This document shows positions 57,801 through 64,000 of a DNA stretch of 64,000 bases, piece by piece (position 1 is the first letter of the stretch; each line of letters opens with the position of its first letter). The notes below the pieces were generated by a model. The model ran no database searches. It saw only the letters and a program-made list of their open reading frames with translations, and was not told the DNA's origin. Source of the DNA: Tetraselmis striata (lineage: Eukaryota > Chlorophyta > Chlorodendrophyceae > Chlorodendrales > Chlorodendraceae); contig VCJN01001915.1 of assembly GCA_006384855.1 (NCBI GenBank), positions 37,415-101,414 of the forward strand. The letters are read 5' to 3'. The translations under genes were made by a program, and so were the position numbers.

Positions 57801-59313
57801 ATTGCTCTCGCTCAAGTGCGATATGCAGCATGCGTGGCTCATTGAGAATCATGGCAGAAATACCCGAAGCCGAATTCAGAAAAAATCAGCAGATAATGCC
57901 CTGAAATCTTTGACTTGAAATTATTTTGGCATTACTGACATTATTTGACACCAGGGCTGAATTCAGCGGAAATTTTGATTTCAGGCTGAAGAGGCTGGAT
58001 TTGCATTAACTTCCACGCTGCCCGTGTTATGTCTGTGAACCACAATGGCCCATCCCGCCCGTGCAGACGCGCCCCGCAAGTCTCCCCCCCCCCCCCGCTG
58101 CCGCATGTGCCCCACCTTCTTGCTGATAACCTCCTCCATGCCGCCGTGGTCAGTGACTTTCTGGTAGAGCACGTGGAGGTCGACGGGCTTAAAGGACAGC
58201 TGCATCGTACCGCAGATTCAACGCAGGCACACAGACTTCAGCAACGTGTCAGCACTGGATCATCCATGCACTGCTCCATAATACATTGGAGATCGATCGC
58301 AGGGCCAGGGATGGACGGCAGCTGGTGAAGGTCAGCATACAATGGGGATCTTCTCAAGCGGCTGGCCAAGATGCATGAAGAGCTCTTGCAGCGCGGTGTT
58401 GAAGTCGGCCTCTGAGGCGAGGAGCGCCTCGTGCGTCAAGGTGGGCTCTGGGTACTGCAGCGGCAGCGGGTCCGACTCCATCAGCTCCTTCATGGCGTCT
58501 GCTGCTTGTTGATCTTCATTCATCAGCACATCCAGGCAGGATCAGCCCGCGCTCGGACAACACAACGCACTTACGCATATGGACATGAGCGGGTCGGCGC
58601 GACATGTGTGCTGGAGATCATTGTTTCGCATCTGTGGCTTCCTTCATGGCTTCAGAGCCAGCAGGTGTAAGTACAAAGTAGCAGCACTATTTCACAACAT
58701 ACTATTTACATAATATACACACACGCCCACACACATACACACACACATCAATACTGGTAGAGCCAGAAAGGGAGAGAGAGGGATCAAACTCTACGCATGT
58801 GGCGCAAGGTAGCCCAAGGGAGTCACCGCGCCTTGGGTACATGCCTGCACACCCTGGAACTACCGACATAAGGAAGCGCAGGCATAGAGAGGCTCGGTAC
58901 AGCGATTTGCGATTCTAGGATGGAGTCAAACGGTGCAGCCGCCGTAGCCGCAACATGCTATCACTCAACATGTGTTCCGAATGCGAATGCCGATATCAGG
59001 GAGTCCGGAATACTGCACCGTGCTTCTTGCTGGGACTCTTGGGCTTTGAAGGGGATAATGCCAATTGAATTATCATGTCAAAATACCGGTTGGTGGTAAT
59101 ACTTATTACGATATCCGGGTGATGGGCACGCTCGGAGAGACGCGAGCAAAAGTGAATGCCTTGTGGGTTGAAAAGGTATGGTAACAATTCACAACGAAAG
59201 GCAAATAGTTGCAAGCCCAACGACAGCGGCAAAGTGTATGTATATCATATACCTGCTTGGACTTGGTCGTCCATGTCTTGCTGCTCGTTGCCCGCACCGT
59301 CGGAGGCGTCCAT
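54831..59313 (-). CDS. ARID + HMG-box DNA-binding protein (plant HMGB9/10/11/15-like)
   Basis: Nuclear DNA-binding protein combining an AT-rich interaction domain with a single HMG box. Exons that join in phase: 59313-59253 (MDASDGAGNEQQDMDDQVQ), 58513-58341 (FMHLGQPLEKIPI), 58199-58116 (LHVLYQKVTDHGGMEEVISK), 57460-57275 (MWKVIAVQLEYPSTVTSAS...FLWHLEQVYF). These make a complete ARID. Further exons: about 57,215-57,075, about 56,860-56,760 (FDCGYFCTVKFGRDEFK, the inter-domain segment seen in plant members), about 56,580-56,460 (basic KRRKK), then the HMG box (DPFTPKPNKTAFNYYS; FPGLSQAEITKKVGSMW; KDKERYEADL) ending in an Ala-rich helix near 55,800. The C-terminal exon, with stop at 54,831, reads PGYTVGSVPADAGLPG. 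Start chosen because the first exon joins in phase; upstream alternatives remain possible. Confidence 0.85.
57480..57521. repeat. Poly-G tract in ARID-HMG intron
   Basis: About 40 G residues with a single A, 20 bp upstream of the exon starting at 57,460. On the coding strand it is a C-tract placed like a polypyrimidine tract. Confidence 0.9.
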
Positions 59314-60443
59314 CGCCCTGGAAAACAAGAGCATCGTCTGTCTGAGCAACCCGGAAGGTGCCCAAAGGTGGCGACCACAATCTTTCGACTCGCGTGGCTA
59401 CATTCACCCTGATCCCCACCCCCCCCCCCCCCCCCCCTCTTCCCCATGTGGGTGCAGTCCGCGCCATCGTCCAGCGCTCCGGTTTGTTTGTGATGATGCT
59501 GCTCAGGCAGGCAACAACAGCACGCGGAGAGCTCCGCTACCAGTAGGTCGGGCAGCTGCTGCCTCACAGCACAGCCACGGGGTTGCTCACCCGAGCGCGG
59601 TGGAACCCGCGGACGGCTCGATCGTCGCTTCGTCCGCTTGCGGGGGCGGTTCCATTGTGGGCCGGGGGTTGATGTCACGGCAGCTGCTTGTGAAGTATGG
59701 CGGCTACTCTCCCGGGCGCGCAGCTGTACTGTACTACTGTACTCACCTGCGGGCCGGGGTGGCTGAGCGTCCCCCAAATACGCACCCCCCACCGACCCCC
59801 AACCCGCTCCAGGCAGCCACCTCATGGTGACGCCCATGGCACGCGGTACCCGTAGTATGTTCTCAGCACTTGGGCGAGCAACATAGACCCTCGCTTTATT
59901 ATCGCTTTGTGTTCGCGTGAAACTTATCGTTAGTAACCCCGCCAAGCTGCAAGAAAAATATAAATCTTGAAATAAAACGCATTACAAAAATAAGGGACAA
60001 TAAGGATATCCAGGAGGATATATTCAAAATAATAATTCGTATCATATCTTCTGATCGCTTTATGCTACTGTAACCGGGTCACTAGTTTTTGGACAGACGA
60101 AACCAAATTGACTGAGATGTTCGATTAATGAAAAAAATTCCGTTGCAGTAGGGCCTCAATCCCACGGAGCCGGTGGCGGTTGTGCTGCTTCCACATTTGG
60201 AGACAAATCACCGCCAGTGAGCTACGTGTAGGGGCCAATAGGTAACAGGGGCTTTGTTTCTGTTGTGAAATATGGCGCACCGTCTAGGGGAAGGGCGCCG
60301 AGAGCGGGCCAGTGTGCAGAGTGCATGCCTGATTATCCCGCGATAACTCGACCTGCACATGCTGGAGTCCAACGCTGGGACTGGTGGGAATGGTGAGGAC
60401 GGCCGCACTTTCTTCAACCAACAGTCGCCACATTAATTATGAT
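59314..60443. other. Intergenic between ARID-HMG and NicO-like genes
   Basis: Both genes are on the minus strand, so this holds the ARID-HMG promoter and the NicO-like 3' flank. An AT-rich part lies at 59,940-60,130. The minus-strand ORF at 59,106-59,945 overlaps the first ARID-HMG exon in another frame and has no motif. Confidence 0.45.
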
Positions 60444-62363
60444 TTAAAAGGGAGAGAAGGGGATCTCAATCCCAAAGGTCGGCAGCAGCACCAGCACGCC
60501 GACAGCGATGGCAAACAAGGAGGCCATGAGCGCCAGGTTCTGCGTAATCCATGGGTTTTTCTCCTTGATGGCCTCCGTGGTGTGTCCGATCAGCGCGGTG
60601 TAGCTGCCCATCGCGCCGCACGTCCCGATCACAAACATGATAATGTATGCCGCAGCGGCAGCCTGATGGCGCAACACACGGAACGGGCCATGTCAGTGAC
60701 TCGTAGTGTGCATCTGCTGCCATCCTGGGACGACCGCTCGCCCTCCTCAACCCCGCAGCATTTAGCACAGTCATGCCAGCGGCGGCCGTGCCTTTGTGGG
60801 GAGGGCCAGTGCAGGGATGACAACAAAGAGCGCGTCCGGCTGCAGGCCGTAGATGATTCCAGTTGCATATGTCGCCATCGCAAAGCTCTTCCCGCCCTCC
60901 GCGTTTTTCTCTGCACGCAAGCGCCATGGTGCGGGTGAGGACGCGGGCAGGCACTGTGCGTGCAGTCCGCCCATGGAATGAACATGGCATGCAACGGGGG
61001 CAGCCAGGCGGCCATGGGCGACGCACTGATTGTCTCCAGCTCGTCCCCATCGTCGTCGTCGTGGCCGTCCTCAAAGAACCTCTCGTAGATGCCCAGGGCT
61101 CCTATCAACAGCAGCGTCACGCCCACCATTGTGCCTCCCCACTTGGTCAGAGCGGGCATCAGGCTGTTGAAGCGGTCCTGTTGCGTCATCCAGGCAAACA
61201 TCAGCGCCGCATACGGACTGCGAGCCTTGCCTGTTGTGCAATTAACAGAACAAGGTGGTACTGCCAGATGCAGGGGGGGTGTGGGAAGCACCTTGAGCAG
61301 AACCATGAGCAGACCAAGCAATAGCTGCCCCGTGCTATGGCCCAACCCCCACAGCGAGCCGAGCAGGGCGCTCTTTGCACGGGACCGCCCGATGGTGAGA
61401 GGGGTGAGTGCCTGTAGGAGAGCAGAGGGACAGGTGGCACACGCATGTCAGTCTGAGGCCCAAATTGCCCTAGTGCTGTTGCCACCTGCATCCTATCTGA
61501 CACATCTATCTGACACATTGCATGGGCGCAGACTTACTGCAAGATGATCAGCTCCAGCCAGTGTGTGTAAGCAACCGGCCAGCATGCCAGCCCAGGCGCT
61601 CTTGATCGCCAGCACAGCGGCAGGCACAGCTGCGGCAGTGAGCAGGGAAAGCGGTCTGTCAGCCAACGCACATAGAATACCTTTGGCCAGGGGTGAAGAT
61701 GAGTGAGAGAGCAAGCAATATGCAGTCAGAGGATCAAGCTGGTCAGAAGGAGTGCATTCATGGGGGTTGAAATGAGTCGTAGATGATAAATGGGGAGATG
61801 AACTTATCAACAGTGCATGGCAATGACACTGTCCGCATGTGGGTCATGGGGTATGGGTATGTACTCCCTCCCCCCTCCCCCCTGTTGCCCCTCTGCAGGC
61901 GGCCACATATGTGCAACACGGCAATCCTTGTATCTCACCTGGCTGCGCAGCGACAGTCGCTGCCGCAAACAGCGGGGCAGCCATGCTGGAGTTGGCAGCT
62001 GTCCACAGCCACCATCCTGTCAGCGCTGCTACACTGCAGCCCTGCGACGGCCACCTTCTGCACCGCTGAGAGGGCAGCCCATCCGTTGATGGGGAGCGGC
62101 TCTTCTGTCGGGAGCGGGTCCGTCTCCGGCTCGTGCGCTGCCGCAGCGCTAGTCGCAGAGATGGGTAGCACGCGTTGCCACCTCGCCGCTGCGGGAACAC
62201 GGTTTGCTACTCGAGACCGGAACAGCGGACGCGGTGCGCCGACGGTCGGGACGCAGGCGGGAGCCAGAAACCTGGAACGCCCCCGCGCGCTCGACGCAGT
62301 TGCCGACCCTGATACGGGCAGCGTCCTGAAAGTCGAAGCGATGGGCGCAGCCATGTCGCGCAC
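60444..62363 (-). CDS. NicO/HupN-like high-affinity metal permease, probably plastid
   Basis: Multipass membrane protein related to plant high-affinity nickel-transport family proteins (NicO type). The start at 62,363 opens an Arg/Ser/Ala-rich segment of about 80 residues that looks like a plastid transit peptide. Membrane exons: near 61,630-61,540 (AWAGMLAGCLHTLAGADHLA, the metal-binding H-x-x-x-x-DH type motif), near 61,410-61,300 (LLGSLWGLGHSTGQLLLGLL, the second family motif), about 61,230-61,020 with an acidic-His loop (DGHDDDDGDE), about 60,910-60,790 (ATYATGIIYGLQPDALFVVIPALALP) and the last exon 60,662-60,444 (YIIMFVIGTCGAMGSYTALIG, ending in PFSPF). Substrate (Ni, Co or another ion) is not shown by sequence. 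The exon boundaries in the 5' half are approximate. Confidence 0.85.
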
Positions 62364-62859
62364 TATTCAGCTAGGCGCCCTATGGGATTGCTGGCAGCCG
62401 AGTGCCGATCCTTGATGGCTCTGCACGCGGCCACCGGGCGCCGCCGCCGAGCTCCCCTCCGTACAGCTCGGTTCCCGAACCGCCGAACCAGCCGGCCTCG
62501 TACAACAAAACCCGGCTTCGTCACGCAAGATTTTCAAGGGTTTTAGCAGCTCTTAGCTGGCGCAGGCCCAGTAGGGACGTCGACTGTGCTGTTGCTGCAC
62601 TGACTGGACGTGTGCAGGAGAGGCATGGCAGCTGCGATGGCGGCGCATTGCCAATACCGGCCCGGGTGGCGAGAGGGTGATGGCTGAACCACGTCGTCGT
62701 TGCAAATCTCGCGATCTCGCGCGGAAGACAAATAAACATATAGCTGTACGAGGCTGTACGAGGAACTGTATCAGCATGTCGATTATTTATCATTAGTACT
62801 ATTCGATATTTAAACGTCCACGAATTCTTAGTCCCTTTGTGACGTCAGTCATTTTTGCA
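62364..62859. other. Upstream flank of the NicO-like gene
   Basis: No gene. Separates the gene cluster from the satellite array. A repeated CTGTACGAGG pair lies at 62,744-62,763. Confidence 0.4.
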
Positions 62860-64000
62860 ACGCCCCGCGCAACTATGTATGTGCCCAAGCACAACCCGCG
62901 AGATGCCGGAGCCGTACCAATGCGCGTCACTGAGGGGCGCATATCCGGTAGCATATTTGGGACGAGCCAAACACGCTGCAACATGCCGCACCTCGTCCGG
63001 ATGAGTACTTCTAGGCGTTCCGCGGGGCGGCGCACTAGGGTCATTATGCAAATAGCTCCGAAACCAGTCTGATAAACCGCGGCACGCGGCTTACCGTACG
63101 CGTCACATAACGCGCACGGGGGCGCACATTTGGGCTAGCATATGCCGGGCGAGGCAAGCACGGCATTGAATCACGCCGCCGCACTCCGGATGACCGCTTG
63201 GAGCCGTTCCGCGGGGTGGCCGATAAACCGTATTGCGCCCGTACCTGTATGTGCCCATGCACGGCACGGGCTACACCGCATCGTACGAGCTGCGCGCCGA
63301 GGAGACGCTCTCTAGGAAACCACGTGTGGGGCGAGACACACGCGACGCAACACGCCGCGACTATTCATGCTGACCGCCCGGCGCCGATGCGCGGTGTAGA
63401 ATAGCAGCAAACTGCGACGCGACGCGCAACTGGTGTATATGTGGCCGAAGCACGGCGCGCGCGCGATTCACGAGCCGTACCAATGCGCGCCGCCGTAGCA
63501 TCGTCCGGACGAGCCACGCACGCTGCAACATGCCGCACCTCGTCCGGATGGCTACTCGTAGCGCTACGGTTTCACGGCGCGGCGCCGTGAAACCGCATAG
63601 AGGCCATATCAATGTGGGCTGGCCCACGCACGGCACGCGCTACACTACCGGAGCGTTCATAACGCGCGCCGAGGAGACGCGGGCATAGGCAAGCATGCGT
63701 CGGGCGAGAGAAACGCGAAGCGGCATGCCGCGGCTATTCTCGATAATGACCGCTTGGGGGCGTTGCACTGTGTGGATATGTGCACCGTAACGCGCCGCAC
63801 AACTATGTATGCATGCCCAAGCACAACGCGCGAGATGCCGGAGCCGTACCAATGCGCGCCACTGAGGGGCGCATATCCGGTAGCATATATGGGACGAGCC
63901 AAACACGCTGCAACATGCCGCACCTCGTCCGGATGAGTGCTTCTAGGCGTTCCGCGGGGCGGCGCACTAGGGTCATTATGCAAATAGCTCCGAAACCAGT
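62860..64000. repeat. Satellite array: ~186-bp monomers in a ~932-bp higher-order repeat
   Basis: The segment at 62,865-63,068 is almost identical to 63,793-64,000, offset 932 bp. Between them lie four divergent copies of the same unit, recognised by ACATGCCGC-like cores at about 62,981, 63,173, 63,350, 63,529, 63,723 and 63,913 (spacings about 178-194). All units share CCCAAGCAC, GAGCCGTACC and TCCGGATG-type words with differing sequence between. The array runs off the window edge. ORFs inside are spurious. Confidence 0.88.
63567..63595. repeat. Perfect 14-bp-arm inverted repeat inside the satellite
   Basis: CGGTTTCACGGCGC, one G, then its exact reverse complement. Present in only one of the six monomer copies seen. 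Confidence 0.85.

Noticed and set aside
63040-63983. Short ORFs on both strands at the right edge with a repeated Met-His-Asn start
   Set aside because: They recur only because the satellite unit recurs; frames are not conserved between monomers.

Overview
This is a window of a nuclear eukaryotic genome, most likely from a green alga. The evidence is spliced genes with GT-AG introns (a few GC-AG), high GC with long poly-G/poly-C tracts inside introns, and a gene set typical of the green lineage: an ARID+HMG-box protein of the plant HMGB9/10/11/15 type, a putatively plastid NicO-family metal permease, a bacterial-type PLP Orn/Lys/Arg decarboxylase, and Get3. Tyrosine-recombinase elements of the type known from volvocine algae and single-ORF LINEs fit the same picture. 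The species cannot be read from the sequence.

Layout. About 1-44,000 is mostly mobile DNA interrupted by two genes. A minus-strand LINE (family A, copy 1) fills 1-7,280 and is itself split by a 3.2-kb tyrosine-recombinase element (2,143-5,356) with split direct repeats. Next come AT-richer DNA, a decayed Crypton-like tyrosine recombinase (about 8,110-9,300), a pogo/CENP-B-like transposase remnant (10,528-11,229) and a 5'-truncated LINE of a second family (family B, copy 1, 14,079-16,236). Genes follow: the decarboxylase (+, 13 exons, 16,799-20,842) and a very large minus-strand universal-stress-protein gene (about 22,957-32,000) carrying several microsatellites. At 33,646-40,453 is family A copy 2, 5'-truncated, flanked by a 17-bp target duplication and containing a nested family B copy 2 with its own 19-bp duplication; the nested copy is in frame and makes a 1207-codon chimeric ORF. 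Family B copy 3 (about 40,640-43,990) is riddled with micro-insertions.

44,500-62,400 is a gene cluster: GET3 (+, 7 exons, complete), an unidentified coiled-coil gene (-), a D-2-hydroxyacid dehydrogenase (+, 9 exons, complete), the ARID-HMG gene (-) and the NicO-like permease (-). 62,860-64,000 is a satellite with about 186-bp monomers in a 932-bp higher-order period, running off the right edge.

The host genes do not form a pathway; they look like ordinary neighbouring nuclear loci. The joint story is retroelement nesting: LINE A was hit independently by a LINE B copy and by a tyrosine-recombinase element. Exon boundaries were placed by eye from reading frame, splice consensus and family conservation. 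For the decarboxylase, GET3 and the dehydrogenase every exon joins in phase; the other gene models are partial.
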